DNA of 64,000 bases from Peribacillus sp044761665 (GCF_044761665.1 NZ_JBIWCW010000007.1:1-64000); one strand, 5' to 3'. Numbered from the stretch's first letter, positions 7,652 through 17,489 are shown. Made by a program: numbers and translations. Notes: generated by a model not told the origin, from the letters alone.

Positions 7652-8065
7652 ATGAAGACTTATTCTATTAGTGAAGCTGCAACCGAACTGAATCTCACCG
7701 TATATACGTTACGATACTACGACAAAGAAGGGCTCCTGCCTTTTTTAGAACGTACGCCTAGCGGAATTAGAATATTTAAAGAATCTGATATCGACGCCTT
7801 GAGGATCATTGAATGCTTAAAAGCAACGGGAATGCCCATTAAGGAAATTAAACAATTCATTGATTGGTGTTCTGAAGGGGATTCTACATTGCAACAAAGA
7901 TCAAACATGTTTTTAGAGCGGAAAGCGATTGTGGAAGCACAAATGGAAGAGCTTAAAAAAACAATGGAAGTCATCGACCACAAATGTTTATATTATAAAA
8001 CTGCATTGGATGCCGGAACGGAAGACATTCATAGGGAAAAGATTGAAATCAATTCTAACACTTAA
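7652..8065 (+). CDS. adhR: MerR-family regulator, AdhR-like
   Basis: A 137-residue protein with the MerR winged helix (YSISEAATELNLTVYTLRYY) and the family patch EGLLPFLERTPSGIRIF, then a coiled-coil dimerisation helix. Cys55 in IIECLK corresponds to the conserved thiol that AdhR-type sensors use to detect aldehydes and quinones (position recalled). ATG 7652 sits 7 nt after GGAG; ATG 7649 is 4 nt away. It likely activates adhA from the 19-bp-spaced promoter and controls itself. Confidence 0.82.
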   Translation: MKTYSISEAATELNLTVYTLRYYDKEGLLPFLERTPSGIRIFKESDIDALRIIECLKATGMPIKEIKQFIDWCSEGDSTLQQRSNMFLERKAIVEAQMEELKKTMEVIDHKCLYYKTALDAGTEDIHREKIEINSNT

Positions 8066-8166
8066 AATAATCATGAAAATCGACACAGCTGACTGATAAA
8101 AGCAGATGTTTGTTTTTATAGGAAAAGAACTCTAGAATGAGGAAAAAGGGGTGGAATGAGCTCGTG

Positions 8167-9030
8167 ATGAATACATTACCAGAAGAAATCATGAATATTT
8201 TACATACTAAAAAGAAAGATCCCGCTCAATTTCAGGAGCTGATCTCTGAAGGTGGATATGTACCACCAGAAATGGATTTGATGATCGATGCGATTTCAGC
8301 ATTGAGCATGGGGAAGAACATTCTGTTGAAAGGTCCGACAGGGGCAGGGAAGACGAAGTTTGCGGAGACGCTTTCACATTTGTTCAACCAACCGATGTTC
8401 AGCGTCAATTGTTCAGTCGACCTCGATGCCGAGAGCTTGTTGGGGTTCAAGACGTTATCTTATAAAGAGGAAAAACAGGTGATCGAATTCGTTCCGGGAC
8501 CTGTGACAAATGCCATGAATCACGGAACTTTTCTTTATATTGATGAAATCAACATGGCAAAACCCGAAACACTGCCGCTGATCAACGGGGTGCTTGATTA
8601 TAGAAGGACGATCACGAACCCATTTACGAATGAAGTCATCACGGCAAAGGAGGACTTCAATGTGATTGCGGCCATCAATGAAGGGTATGTAGGTACGGTG
8701 CCCTTGAATGAAGCGCTGAAAAACCGGTTCATCGTGATCGAGGTTCCCTATATCGAAGGGGAGCAGCTCAAGCAATTGATTCAAACCAATACGAAGCTGA
8801 AGGACACTAAAATGATTGACCTATTCGTCAAGCTTTCGGGTGATCTGATTCATGCCGTGAATCAAGGAAAGGTAGCGGAAGACGCGGCATCGATCCGGGC
8901 ACTGCTTGATGCATGTGATCTTAGTGTGCTGATTCCGGCGAAGCGGGCGATTCTCCGTTCCATCGTGGATAAGCTTGATGAGGAACGGGAGCGGGAGTTC
9001 GTGAAGAACTTGGCCGACACATTATTCTAA
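8167..9030 (+). CDS. yojN: MoxR-family AAA+ ATPase YojN
   Basis: The 287-residue product has Walker A GPTGAGKTKFAE, Walker B FLYIDEINMAKPE and the MoxR layout. It resembles B. subtilis YojN (NorQ/CbbQ-like). Such ATPases work with a VWA partner as chaperones that insert metals or remodel enzymes. The start at 8167 follows AAGGGGTGG; an in-frame ATG at 8137 lacks a site. The partner yojO starts 15 nt after the stop, so the two form an operon. Its client protein is not in the window. Confidence 0.85.
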   Translation: MNTLPEEIMNILHTKKKDPAQFQELISEGGYVPPEMDLMIDAISALSMGKNILLKGPTGAGKTKFAETLSHLFNQPMFSVNCSVDLDAESLLGFKTLSYKEEKQVIEFVPGPVTNAMNHGTFLYIDEINMAKPETLPLINGVLDYRRTITNPFTNEVITAKEDFNVIAAINEGYVGTVPLNEALKNRFIVIEVPYIEGEQLKQLIQTNTKLKDTKMIDLFVKLSGDLIHAVNQGKVAEDAASIRALLDACDLSVLIPAKRAILRSIVDKLDEEREREFVKNLADTLF

Positions 9031-9045
9031 CTAGGAGAATGCCGC

Positions 9046-10962
9046 ATGAAGTATATTCGATTCAATGATTCAATAATTGATACGGCTCTTTTTCTGCAGT
9101 TGCAGGATTTATCGACGGTTTTATCCGGTATACCCGAACTGGAATTCGAATACAATTACGGATCGATCCTCGATTCTGTGCATAGAAAAGTCACGGCGAG
9201 CCATTTCTGGGAAAATGGCAATCAAGAGGTAAAGGTCGCGGGATTGAAAACGGATGTGCTGCTTAGGACAATCGGGACCCTGCACCATTCGAGTGTTAAG
9301 GATTTACAGGATTATCAAGAAGTCATCGAGGAAAGCGGGCTTCCGAAGTTTGCGGCGCAATTATTTACCCTATTCGAGGATTTACGGCTTGAGGAACTCA
9401 TCAAAAAAGAAAGGCCGGGAACGAAAAAGTGGTTTTCCGTACGCGAGGCGTATCTGAAACAATACTTTGAAACGCAAATGGGGGCAAACGTCACGAGGAG
9501 TTTTGCACTCGATGAACTGTTCTGCCTGATTTATATGCTGCTTCAATCCGATCGGCCTGATCCGATTTTTCCACGAGCCAATCAACGGCAACTAGAGAAT
9601 TTGGAAAATATCAAACCGTTGATTTATATGGTTTTTGAAGCAAGCAAGACGAGTGATATCACGGGAATCTGTGAGCAGATCGTCTTCCGCTTGAACGAGG
9701 AGTATCAGGACTGCATGAATGAATATTTCATCTATCCGGTTGCGAATGTCGAGCACTATACGGCCAATACGCTTTTCGATGAACTGACGCGAAACGATGA
9801 GTTGTCGAACGATGATACAGAAGATGTGGATGAAGAGAATAGCGAGTTCATCGACGAAAAATTCTCGACATGGCACCGGGAGAATAAAAATGGGGAGAAC
9901 CCTTCCACTTTCCTTCAGTTTGAACTGGAGCAGGGGACGAAAACGAGCATGTTGGGTGGCGGTGCACGGGAAGCGGAAGATGCCGACCAGGCGCTGGCCT
10001 CGATTCAGGGCTCTTCCGGAGAAAGTAAAGAAAAGGACTACAAGCAACAGGAAACACTCGAGAAAAAGCAGACAACCGTCGGGAAAAACGGTGATTACCC
10101 GTTTGGCGAGGACAATAAGGATGCCGTCTTGATAACCAAAGAGGCGAGGCCATCCACGATCGATGAGGAAAAACGCTACCGTGAGTTCGTGGCTGATATC
10201 GAACCATTCAAGCGGAAGCTTTCCAGCACCATCGTAAAAACGCTGGAAAATAAGAAGAATGCGCCAAGAAGAGATTTGGCGTTCGGAAGGTTATCGAAGA
10301 AGTTGCTTCCGCTCGTGCTGGAAGAAAATCCGCGAATCTTTTATAAAAAGAACCAGGAATCCAAGGAAATCGATGCCGTGTTCACGCTTCTCATTGATTG
10401 CTCGGCCTCGATGCACAACAAGATGGATGAAACGAAGCGTGGCATCGTCCTGTTTCATGAAGTGTTGAAGAAATTGAAAATCCCTCATTCAATCGTCGGA
10501 TTTTGGGAAGACGCCAATGATGTGAAAGAAGGGTACCAGCCGAACTATTTCCACGTGATTCACTCCCATTCGGATTCGCTTTACCAGAATGCCGGTGCGA
10601 AAATCATGCAGCTTGAACCTGAAGAGGATAACCGGGACGGCTACAGCATCCGCGTCGCCACTAAGGAATTGGAAAGACGCCGGGAGAAGAACCGCTTTCT
10701 GCTCGTATTCTCTGATGGCGAACCAGCAGCGACACATTATGACCAGAACGGAATCGTCGACACGCATCTTGCCGTATCCGAAGCACGTAAAAAGGGGATC
10801 GAAGTCATCGGCATGTTTTTAGCGGATGGAGGAATCGAGGAAAGCGAAGAGCTGACGATGAAAAACATCTACGGCAAAGAAAGGCTGATGATTCCGAGTG
10901 TAGCTGAACTGCCAGAACACTTCACCCCGCTATTGAAAAAACTGTTATTGAAGACCATTTGA
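9046..10962 (+). CDS. yojO: VWA-domain protein YojO (NorD-like)
   Basis: At 638 residues it equals the remembered length of B. subtilis YojO. The C-terminal third is a von Willebrand A domain with the MIDAS motif DCSAS (after VFTLLI) and a conserved DGEPA. The N-terminal part is alpha-helical, followed by an acidic, low-complexity linker. Known: NorQ/NorD-type pairs use the VWA protein as adaptor between ATPase and target enzyme. RBS CTAGGAGAATGCCGC precedes ATG 9046. Confidence 0.85.
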   Translation: MKYIRFNDSIIDTALFLQLQDLSTVLSGIPELEFEYNYGSILDSVHRKVTASHFWENGNQEVKVAGLKTDVLLRTIGTLHHSSVKDLQDYQEVIEESGLPKFAAQLFTLFEDLRLEELIKKERPGTKKWFSVREAYLKQYFETQMGANVTRSFALDELFCLIYMLLQSDRPDPIFPRANQRQLENLENIKPLIYMVFEASKTSDITGICEQIVFRLNEEYQDCMNEYFIYPVANVEHYTANTLFDELTRNDELSNDDTEDVDEENSEFIDEKFSTWHRENKNGENPSTFLQFELEQGTKTSMLGGGAREAEDADQALASIQGSSGESKEKDYKQQETLEKKQTTVGKNGDYPFGEDNKDAVLITKEARPSTIDEEKRYREFVADIEPFKRKLSSTIVKTLENKKNAPRRDLAFGRLSKKLLPLVLEENPRIFYKKNQESKEIDAVFTLLIDCSASMHNKMDETKRGIVLFHEVLKKLKIPHSIVGFWEDANDVKEGYQPNYFHVIHSHSDSLYQNAGAKIMQLEPEEDNRDGYSIRVATKELERRREKNRFLLVFSDGEPAATHYDQNGIVDTHLAVSEARKKGIEVIGMFLADGGIEESEELTMKNIYGKERLMIPSVAELPEHFTPLLKKLLLKTI

Positions 10963-10979
10963 CGCCAAATTTTTTCATC

Positions 10980-11006
10980 ACGCTTCTGTTTAGTCATCAT
11001 ATTCTA
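10980..11006 (+). promoter_or_regulatory. Possible sigma-K promoter
   Basis: AC at 10980-10981 and CATATTCTA (10998-11006), 16 bp apart, fit the loose sigma-K pattern AC-N16-CATANNNTA. The placement before a Gly-rich coat-like gene is suggestive only. Confidence 0.3.
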
Positions 11007-11035
11007 GACTGTAACCTAGATGAGGAGTGACAGAT

Positions 11036-11335
11036 ATGTATTATACAAGACAGAACTTTGGTGGATATGGTAATTACGGGGGTTTCCCAGGGCTAGGTAA
11101 TTACGGTGCCGTCGGTGGTGGCTTCGGGCAACCTGTGGGCTATCCGATGTTTGGAGGCATGGGTGGGAATGTCAACATGGGCTTTCCAGGAGGCTTCCCG
11201 ATGCAACCTGGATATGGCGGACAACATAGTTTTCCCATGCAGATGCCAGGTGGCATGGGCGGACATGGAGGAGCCTTCCATCCATACCCCATGCATGGCG
11301 GCATGGGCCAAGTCGGCGGATATCAGCAATATTGA
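11036..11335 (+). CDS. Gly/Met/Tyr-rich low-complexity protein, coat-like
   Basis: The 99-residue product is mostly Gly, Met, Pro, Phe, Gln and Tyr in short repeats such as GGFPGLGNYG and GGMGGHGG, with no hydrophobic core, Cys or signal peptide. Such composition is common in Bacillus spore coat or exosporium proteins; a sigma-K-like promoter upstream fits this, but the role is inferred. ATG 11036 lies 8 nt after GAGGAGT. Strong terminator downstream. Confidence 0.6.
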   Translation: MYYTRQNFGGYGNYGGFPGLGNYGAVGGGFGQPVGYPMFGGMGGNVNMGFPGGFPMQPGYGGQHSFPMQMPGGMGGHGGAFHPYPMHGGMGQVGGYQQY

Positions 11336-11340
11336 AACAA

Positions 11341-11391
11341 GAAAAGAGCCAGAGGAAATCTACGTAAGATTTCCTCTGGCTCTTTTTGTTT
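11341..11391. terminator. Strong bidirectional terminator
   Basis: AAGAGCCAGAGGAAATCT pairs with AGATTTCCTCTGGCTCTT around ACGTA, with T runs on both strands. Shared by the Gly-rich gene and the DUF4023 gene. Confidence 0.9.
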
Positions 11392-11401
11392 GAATCATTG
11401 A

Positions 11402-11521
11402 TTAATGCTGTTTGTTCGGCAACCTTTTCTCTGGGTGACCGTTCCCTTGACGGCGTTTATTATCGGCTTCTTTTTTCTGCTGTTCTTTGATTCTCTCTAC
11501 AAATTCCTTTGAACCTTCCAT
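11402..11521 (-). CDS. DUF4023-type small protein
   Basis: A 39-residue highly charged protein (start MEGSKEFVERIKEQQKK, end RLPNKQH). The C-terminal NKRRQGNGHPEKRLPNKQH matches, from memory, the short DUF4023 family of Bacillus proteins, role unknown. RBS GAGGAGG stands 8 nt before ATG 11521. Converges on the shared terminator. Confidence 0.72.
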   Translation of the reverse strand: MEGSKEFVERIKEQQKKEADNKRRQGNGHPEKRLPNKQH

Positions 11522-11665
11522 GCATAAAACCTCCTCAGCTATATTCTTTTTTACTATATCCAGAACCACTGTGGTTCATGAGAAATTTTCATGAAACCTT
11601 TTAAAAACCAAGAACGTCTTATATAGGGAAGAGAAAATACAGTAAAGTTGGGAGCCTGGGGATGA

Positions 11666-12640
11666 ATGAAAAAGAGGGGTAGCGTTTGGAGAGTCATACG
11701 AAATATCATAGTGTTTGTTTTGGCGCTAACTTTGGTTTGGGTTGCCTTCCATACGATCATGAAGACCTATGAACAAAAGAAATACCCGGCATCGGGAAAA
11801 ATGGTGGAAGTGGATGGTAAACGTATGCATGTGTATGCCAAAGGTGAGGGAAAAGAAACGATTGTCTTATTAAGCGGTTTAGGCACGGCGGCACCTGCCT
11901 TGGATTACGAGCCATTGATGGACGAGATGGCAGAGGATCATAAAGTCGTCGTAGTGGAGCCATTCGGCTATGGTTGGAGTGAGCTGACCGATAAGGAACG
12001 GACCGTGGAAAACATTGTGGAGGAAATAAGGACGGCCCTGAAGAAATCGAACATAGAAGGTCCCTACATATTGATGCCCCATTCCCTTGCCGGAATCTAC
12101 AGCATGTATTACGCCCATGAATATCCAGACGAAGTAAAGGCGATCATCGGGATAGATATCACGTTACCGCAGGCATTGGAATACTTTGACGAACCTGCGC
12201 CTACCATGCCTGCCTATTTGAAGGCTGTTGCACCAACGGGGATAGCAAGACTGGTTTCGTATATCAGCCCTGAAGATGTCCTTCCCATTGCGGATGAGGG
12301 AACGTATTCGGAAGAAAATCTACACATGACGAAAATCATTTCTGCTAAGAAATTGTACAACCGAAATATTGTCGATGAAGCAAATGAAATAGAGAAGAAT
12401 GTGGAAAAGACGAAGGAGATGTCCTTCCCTTCAAACCTGCCGATCATGGTCTTCGCTGCCAAAAGAGATAAGGTAACCGAAGATGGTAAATCCAATTTGA
12501 CTTTTTATGAAACGCAAGTAGGAAACAACCCGTTAAATGAAATGGTCGTTTTAGATGGTCATCATTATCTCCATTGGACTCAATCCAAGGAAATAAGTGA
12601 ACACGTCCGCGCTTTCACCGAACAGATAGAGCATCAATGA
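11666..12640 (+). CDS. Membrane-anchored alpha/beta hydrolase
   Basis: The 324-residue product starts with a cationic stretch and one membrane helix (about residues 12-32, IIVFVLALTLVWVAF), placing the catalytic domain outside. An alpha/beta hydrolase fold follows: oxyanion region LLSGLGT, nucleophile elbow MPHSLAG (Pro replaces the usual first Gly) and a late GHHYLHW histidine. Substrate unknown. The next gene starts 35 nt later, so the pair may be co-transcribed. Confidence 0.75.
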   Translation: MKKRGSVWRVIRNIIVFVLALTLVWVAFHTIMKTYEQKKYPASGKMVEVDGKRMHVYAKGEGKETIVLLSGLGTAAPALDYEPLMDEMAEDHKVVVVEPFGYGWSELTDKERTVENIVEEIRTALKKSNIEGPYILMPHSLAGIYSMYYAHEYPDEVKAIIGIDITLPQALEYFDEPAPTMPAYLKAVAPTGIARLVSYISPEDVLPIADEGTYSEENLHMTKIISAKKLYNRNIVDEANEIEKNVEKTKEMSFPSNLPIMVFAAKRDKVTEDGKSNLTFYETQVGNNPLNEMVVLDGHHYLHWTQSKEISEHVRAFTEQIEHQ

Positions 12641-12674
12641 ACGGCCGAATCTAGTACAGGAGGGGAGGGTTTTG

Positions 12675-13238
12675 ATGCGAAATAGAGACGGTACCTTTCC
12701 TATCCTTGAAACAGATCGATTACGTTTAAGAAAAGTCACGGAAGAAGATGCCGGTAGTGTCTTGAAATATCTATCTGATCCAGAGGTAATGAGGCACATC
12801 GGATTAGAGCCATTTACCACTATTGAAGAGGCGCTAGAGGAAATTTCTTGGTATCAAACGATTTTTGAAAAAGGAACAGGGATTAGATGGGGGATAACTC
12901 TGAAAGAACAAGGAGATGTCATTGGTAGCTGCGGTTTCCTTAACAGGGCTACCCAACATTACCGTGCTGAAATTGGTACCGAATTAAGCAAGGATCATTG
13001 GGGGCAAGGCATTGCAAGTGAGGCGTTTGAAGCGGTCATCCAGTATGGTTTTGAAACACTTCAGCTCCAAAGGATAGAAGCGTTGATTGAAACACCCAAT
13101 ACCTCTTCTCAAAAGTTAGCGGAAAAGCATGGCTTTATACGTGAGGGGTTATTAAGGAAGTATGAGTTCACTTGTGGTAAATTTGACGATTTATATATGT
13201 ATTCGTTATTGAAGCAAGATTTCGAGGAACGTTACTAG
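12675..13238 (+). CDS. GNAT acetyltransferase, RimJ/RimL type
   Basis: A 187-residue protein beginning FPILETDRLRLRKVTEEDA, the usual opening of RimJ/RimL-like N-acetyltransferases, with the acetyl-CoA loop HWGQGIASEAFEAVI and late IEALIETPNTSSQKLAEKHGF. Such enzymes acetylate protein N-termini or small amines; the target is not predictable. ATG 12675 is preferred over TTG 12672; AGGAGGGGAGGG lies upstream. Confidence 0.85.
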   Translation: MRNRDGTFPILETDRLRLRKVTEEDAGSVLKYLSDPEVMRHIGLEPFTTIEEALEEISWYQTIFEKGTGIRWGITLKEQGDVIGSCGFLNRATQHYRAEIGTELSKDHWGQGIASEAFEAVIQYGFETLQLQRIEALIETPNTSSQKLAEKHGFIREGLLRKYEFTCGKFDDLYMYSLLKQDFEERY

Positions 13239-13316
13239 GATTTTAACAAAGAAAAAGAAGCCACCTATCCGGAACGATACCCCGGTACAGTAATGGGGAT
13301 TTTTATTGACTGTTTT

Positions 13317-13375
13317 AAAAAAGGAATAGGGACAAAAAAACTAGAAATACCAGTTTTTTGTCCCTATTCCTTTTC
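13317..13375 (-). terminator. Terminator
   Basis: AAAAGGAATAGGGACAAAA pairs with TTTTGTCCCTATTCCTTTT; the minus strand ends in a T run. Closes the acyltransferase gene and may also stop the convergent acetyltransferase transcript. Confidence 0.8.
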
Positions 13376-13377
13376 AA

Positions 13378-15402
13378 TTATTTATCTTTGAGTATCTCGT
13401 TGATTTTTTCTTTAAATATAGGCGCAAAACTTTCAGAATAAGAATTCGTTAAATGCCTATCATCTCGATGAATGACTATATTTCCAATGATAGGTTGGAA
13501 TTCACCATTTATTTTAAAGTACTCTGTTAAATCGATTTTATGCAATGATTTATTCTCTTTTTCGAATTGTTTCCAAAAACTTTCGTCCTTTTGATTATCT
13601 GTTTCATTCATTTTTTTTGCGGTTTCTTTCTGTCCACTTGTTTCTAATGATTCCAACACATTAAAGTTATATCTTGGACTATCACGAATAGCCAATACTT
13701 CAATGTCATATTCATCTTTCACAAACTGCAGCTGATCAATCATTTGTTGTTGAATTTTCTTGCTAGACGTATCAGCAGCTGTGGATTGAGCAAGGATAAG
13801 GTCTACATCTTCATTCTTTAGATATTCTAGAGCATGTTTGACCCAGATACCCTTCATATCATCATCCGAATATCCCGTTGAAAAACGTGTACCTGAACGA
13901 GTGATGTTTAATATACGATACTTCTCATTTTTTGTTGCTTTCAATAGTCCACCTAACCAGTGTTCAGAATGGGAACTACCAACTAGAGCGATTGTAGCAT
14001 CGTAATTTTCAGTTTCACCATATTCCCCAACTTTTAAATCACTATCCTTTAACCCTTGGTTACTTCCATCCAAATGAGCTTTCGGTAAATCATTAAAGAC
14101 ATCGGATAGGGCCGGCAATGGTTCTACATCAGGGATATCATCAGGATTTTTCACAGCTAATGCTCCTGGATAATTTTTTGCGCTCATTACTTTTTTTGGC
14201 TTGGATTGGTCGATATATATGTCGGTTACAAGAGAACCAAGTAAGAGTATATTTACACAACCAAGTATCGCAAGTCTCGAATATGAAAATTTATTGCTAG
14301 CCGAGCTTCGAATGGGTGCTTCTATATAACGTGTCATTAAATACGAAAGGATGACTGAACAAATAATAATTAGAAGTCCAGCAATGATTCCTGGAGTTTC
14401 CTCGACATTATAGCGATAAAACTCTAATATTACCCAATGCCATAAATAGATTCCAAAAGATATTCCACCTATTTTGGCCATTAAAGGGGAACCTAAAAAT
14501 CTTTTGATACCATATTTTGTATCACGTGTACCTGACAAGACAATGAATAATGCGCAAGTCATTGGCCATAAGGCAACATACCCTGGAAACATTTCGGATA
14601 CATTGAAAACTATTCCGGTTAAGATTAAGCCGATTAATCCTAGCCAACCTATTACTGTAGCAATATATTTATTTATCTTAATCGATGATAAATTGATACA
14701 GAGCAAGCTACCTAAAGCAAATTCCCATACACGTGTCATTGTTATGAAATAAGCCCAGGGTTGGTCGACAGCGGTTAAATAGATGGAGTAGATAAAGGAA
14801 GATATAAATAGTACTCCCAAAACAGTATTAATTAATGTTTTAACTTTAGTTAATTGATATTTTTTTATTATAAATAAAATTATACTAAATACTAAAAACC
14901 AAATGATATAAAACTGTCCTTGTATAGACAAAGCCCAAAAGTGTTCAACCGGTGACTTCATTTGGCTGGCATCTAAATAATCGGTGCTCGAAAAAGCGAG
15001 CTGCCAATTTTGATAAAAAAACATGGAAGCAAATACTTCACGTATCGTCTTACTTAAAATTGAGTCAGGTAATAAAAACCAACTTAAAATCAGGACAATC
15101 CCGAGAATGCAAAATACAGAAGGAAGCAACCTTTTCGCTAACTTTGTAAAATATGCTCTAAAACTCAATTTCCCTGTTCGATTAATTGTGGAGATAATGG
15201 AAGTAGTAATAAGGAAACCGGAAATGACAAAGAATACATCAACTCCACCGGAAACACGATTAAACCATATATGATACACAGCTACTAGTAAGGCAGCGAT
15301 CACGCGTAACCCTTCGATTTCAGGTCTGAATTTCCTCTCAATATTAATTAAAGGTTTACTTGAAGGTTGATTTTGTTGTTGTTTTAATAATGGTTGGTTC
15401 AT
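13378..15402 (-). CDS. OatA-like acyltransferase 3 / SGNH protein
   Basis: The 674-residue product has an N-terminal acyltransferase-3 domain of about 10 helices (entry RPEIEGLRVIAALLVAVYH, signature GGVDVFFVISGFLI) followed by an extracellular SGNH domain with block I VGSSHSEHW and a late histidine in DDRHLTN. Known: OatA-type enzymes O-acetylate peptidoglycan muramic acid or other surface polymers. RBS AGGAG precedes ATG 15402. Monocistronic. The substrate, peptidoglycan or another glycan, is open. Confidence 0.85.
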   Translation of the reverse strand: MNQPLLKQQQNQPSSKPLINIERKFRPEIEGLRVIAALLVAVYHIWFNRVSGGVDVFFVISGFLITTSIISTINRTGKLSFRAYFTKLAKRLLPSVFCILGIVLILSWFLLPDSILSKTIREVFASMFFYQNWQLAFSSTDYLDASQMKSPVEHFWALSIQGQFYIIWFLVFSIILFIIKKYQLTKVKTLINTVLGVLFISSFIYSIYLTAVDQPWAYFITMTRVWEFALGSLLCINLSSIKINKYIATVIGWLGLIGLILTGIVFNVSEMFPGYVALWPMTCALFIVLSGTRDTKYGIKRFLGSPLMAKIGGISFGIYLWHWVILEFYRYNVEETPGIIAGLLIIICSVILSYLMTRYIEAPIRSSASNKFSYSRLAILGCVNILLLGSLVTDIYIDQSKPKKVMSAKNYPGALAVKNPDDIPDVEPLPALSDVFNDLPKAHLDGSNQGLKDSDLKVGEYGETENYDATIALVGSSHSEHWLGGLLKATKNEKYRILNITRSGTRFSTGYSDDDMKGIWVKHALEYLKNEDVDLILAQSTAADTSSKKIQQQMIDQLQFVKDEYDIEVLAIRDSPRYNFNVLESLETSGQKETAKKMNETDNQKDESFWKQFEKENKSLHKIDLTEYFKINGEFQPIIGNIVIHRDDRHLTNSYSESFAPIFKEKINEILKDK

Positions 15403-15829
15403 TTAATAATCTCCTATACTTTTTACTTGCTTTTTACTCACTTATACAATAATACATATAAATTTAAAATATTTCACTATAATTTAAGTTTCTGTCAATT
15501 GTAGAATAGTTGCTTGTATAAACATTGGAGGATATGTCCTTTCAGTTCTTACTCTATAAAATAAAGTAATGATGAATAGTGAGTTAAACCCATCTTATAG
15601 CCAGGCATACTTTTACAACGACTTGTAAGAGACATTAACTGAGAAACTCTAGGAAACAATCGAATTCGGAAAAGGTAATTCTACGCCGAAATGGGTAGGA
15701 AATGGATCAAGGGCGATTGTGGCAGGGGATAGATTTGGAAGGGGGTTTATTAGTTACTAGCATTTCAATAGAGTGCAAAGAATACAAGCCACCTATTCTC
15801 CACAAGTGGCTTGATTATGTTTTATATAG
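15403..15829. other. Intergenic region with coding-like remnant
   Basis: AT-rich upstream region of the acyltransferase gene. From 15653 to 15760 (+) a start-less frame encodes ETIEFGKGNSTPKWVG and continues to GRGFISY before a stop, possibly a C-terminal gene remnant. AAGCCAC/GTGGCTT at 15785-15812 is a weak hairpin after the SDR gene. Nothing else was recognised. Confidence 0.35.
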
Positions 15830-16639
15830 TTATCGTGGTACTTTGTCTATATTGGCAATTGTACCACCATCGACACGGATATCAGTCCCGGTGATATAGG
15901 ATGCACCTTCGCTGATCAAGAATTCAACCACCGTGGCAATCTCCTTCGGTTCACCTTCACGGAGAAGCGGCGTATGATCCAGCATGACTTTCATTTGTTC
16001 TTGTTGGGAGGCTTCCTGCCGTCCCATTGGAGTATTGATCGTACCTGGAGAAAGGGAGACGATGCGCGCACCTTTTTGCCCCCATGCCCACGCTTGGTGT
16101 TCCACAATCAATAGAACGCCCAATTTGGATAAGCTATACGCAGCACCAGGGTTCCCTTGTGACATCTTTTCCATAGTCTCTATGAAATTTGGGGCCAAGG
16201 GGTTTTTTAGCACTTCTACATATGGGCCATCTTTAGGTACCATATGGCCACTCATGGATGAAATGCAGACTGCAACCGTCCCGGGTCGGGCTATTTTCAG
16301 GAATTCATCTAATATAATGCCTGTACCTATTAAATTCACTTCCGTTATGCGTTTTGAATCTCCCATTGTAGGAGATAATCCGGCCGTATTGATAATGGAC
16401 TTTAACGTACCTAATGACTTCGCTTTATTCGCTAAAGCTCTAACATTTTCCGCATCAGTAATATCTACCGTTTGGATATGGACATTCTCCATGCCTTTTG
16501 TTACTAATTCTTCTTTAGTTTGGATTAAGCGATCTTCATTCACATCCGCCAAGAGCACCGTTCCTGTTTTGCCGACCAATTCAGCAATCGCTTTTCCCAT
16601 ACCACCTGTACCGCCTGTGATTACATGGACATTCGACAT
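15830..16639 (-). CDS. SDR-family oxidoreductase
   Basis: A 269-residue classical short-chain dehydrogenase: cofactor motif TGGTGGMG (residues 8-15), Ser in CISSMSG, catalytic Tyr and Lys in YSLSK, and late SPGTINTPMG and GTDIRVDGG. The acidic residue after strand 2 (ADVNEDR) suggests NAD. An insertion around MVPKDGPYVEVLKNPLAP occurs in SDRs acting on cyclic alcohols or steroids. Substrate unknown. Flanked downstream by an AT-rich gap and upstream by the tandem repeats. Confidence 0.82.
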   Translation of the reverse strand: MSNVHVITGGTGGMGKAIAELVGKTGTVLLADVNEDRLIQTKEELVTKGMENVHIQTVDITDAENVRALANKAKSLGTLKSIINTAGLSPTMGDSKRITEVNLIGTGIILDEFLKIARPGTVAVCISSMSGHMVPKDGPYVEVLKNPLAPNFIETMEKMSQGNPGAAYSLSKLGVLLIVEHQAWAWGQKGARIVSLSPGTINTPMGRQEASQQEQMKVMLDHTPLLREGEPKEIATVVEFLISEGASYITGTDIRVDGGTIANIDKVPR

Positions 16640-16780
16640 GATATCCCTTCTTCCTTATATGTAATTTTATGTTATTTTCAAATCAAGCCTACACAAAAGT
16701 ACTAGGCCAATGCAAATGAAAAGTAGGAAAACTTGTAGGTGTAAAAGGGCATCCTCCAAAAAGCGGAATGGATAAGGAAA

Positions 16781-16805
16781 AGCCAACTCTGGTATGAGTT
16801 TGCTC
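16781..16805. terminator. Hairpin copy left of repeat copy 3
   Basis: AGCCAACTC TGGTAT GAGTTTGCT, one mismatch in the stem. The same mismatched form recurs at 17136; the perfect form is at 17490. Confidence 0.6.
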
Positions 16806-17132
16806 TAGACTGTAGCTAAACTCGATGAAAAATGTGTTTGTTTATATTTATGGCTTGTACAATGTGAACGTTGATTTCCACTTCAGGCACTCGCTTTCCG
16901 CGGGCGGTCGGGGAGCCTCCTCGGCTTCGCCTGTGGTGTCTCCCCCTAGACGCGCATTTCCCGCAGGAGTCTCGTACCTTCCGTTCCAATCCACTTTGCA
17001 TGATCAGCAAGTAAAATCTATATATTCGAAGCGTAAAATAACGATTGAGTATGTTTCGCGGGCAAAAGAGTATGGGGTGGATTACTTTAAAGGACTTTTA
17101 AAAAAATAGGCGATGCTCTTTTGTCGATAAAC
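16806..17132 (+). repeat. Dispersed repeat, copy 3
   Basis: Starts TAGACTGTAGCTAAACTCG, ends TTTTGTCGATAAACTGA. Nearly identical to copy 4, which begins 355 bp further on. Frames translating to RDSCGKCASRG-type peptides inside it recur in every copy on the same strand and follow the repeat rather than any gene. Confidence 0.88.
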
Positions 17133-17160
17133 TGAAGCCAACTCTGGTATGAGTTTGCTC

Positions 17161-17487
17161 TAGACTGTAGCTAAACTCGATGAAAAATGTGTTGGTTTAT
17201 ATTTATGGCTTGTACAATGTGAACGTTGATTTTCACTTCAGGCACTCGCTTTCCGCGGGCGGTCGGGGTGCCTCCTCGGCTTTGCCTGTGGTGTCTCCCC
17301 CTAGACGCGCATTTCCCGCAGGAGTCTCGTACCTTCCGTTCCAATCCACTTTGCATGATCAGCAAGTAAAATCTATAGATTCGAAGCATAAAATAACGAT
17401 TGAGTATGTTTCGCGGGCAAAAGAGTATGGGGTGGATTACTTTAAGGGACTTTTAAAAAAATAGGCGATGCTTTTTGTCGATCAACT
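17161..17487 (+). repeat. Dispersed repeat, copy 4
   Basis: Tandem copy of the unit hairpin plus element. Differs from copy 3 at only a handful of bases, so the duplication is recent. Confidence 0.88.
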
Positions 17488-17489
17488 GA

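Noticed and set aside
16816..17389. Open frames inside the repeats (for example RDSCGKCASRG-type peptides)
   Set aside because: They recur in every copy, lack ribosome sites and follow the repeat rather than coding constraint.
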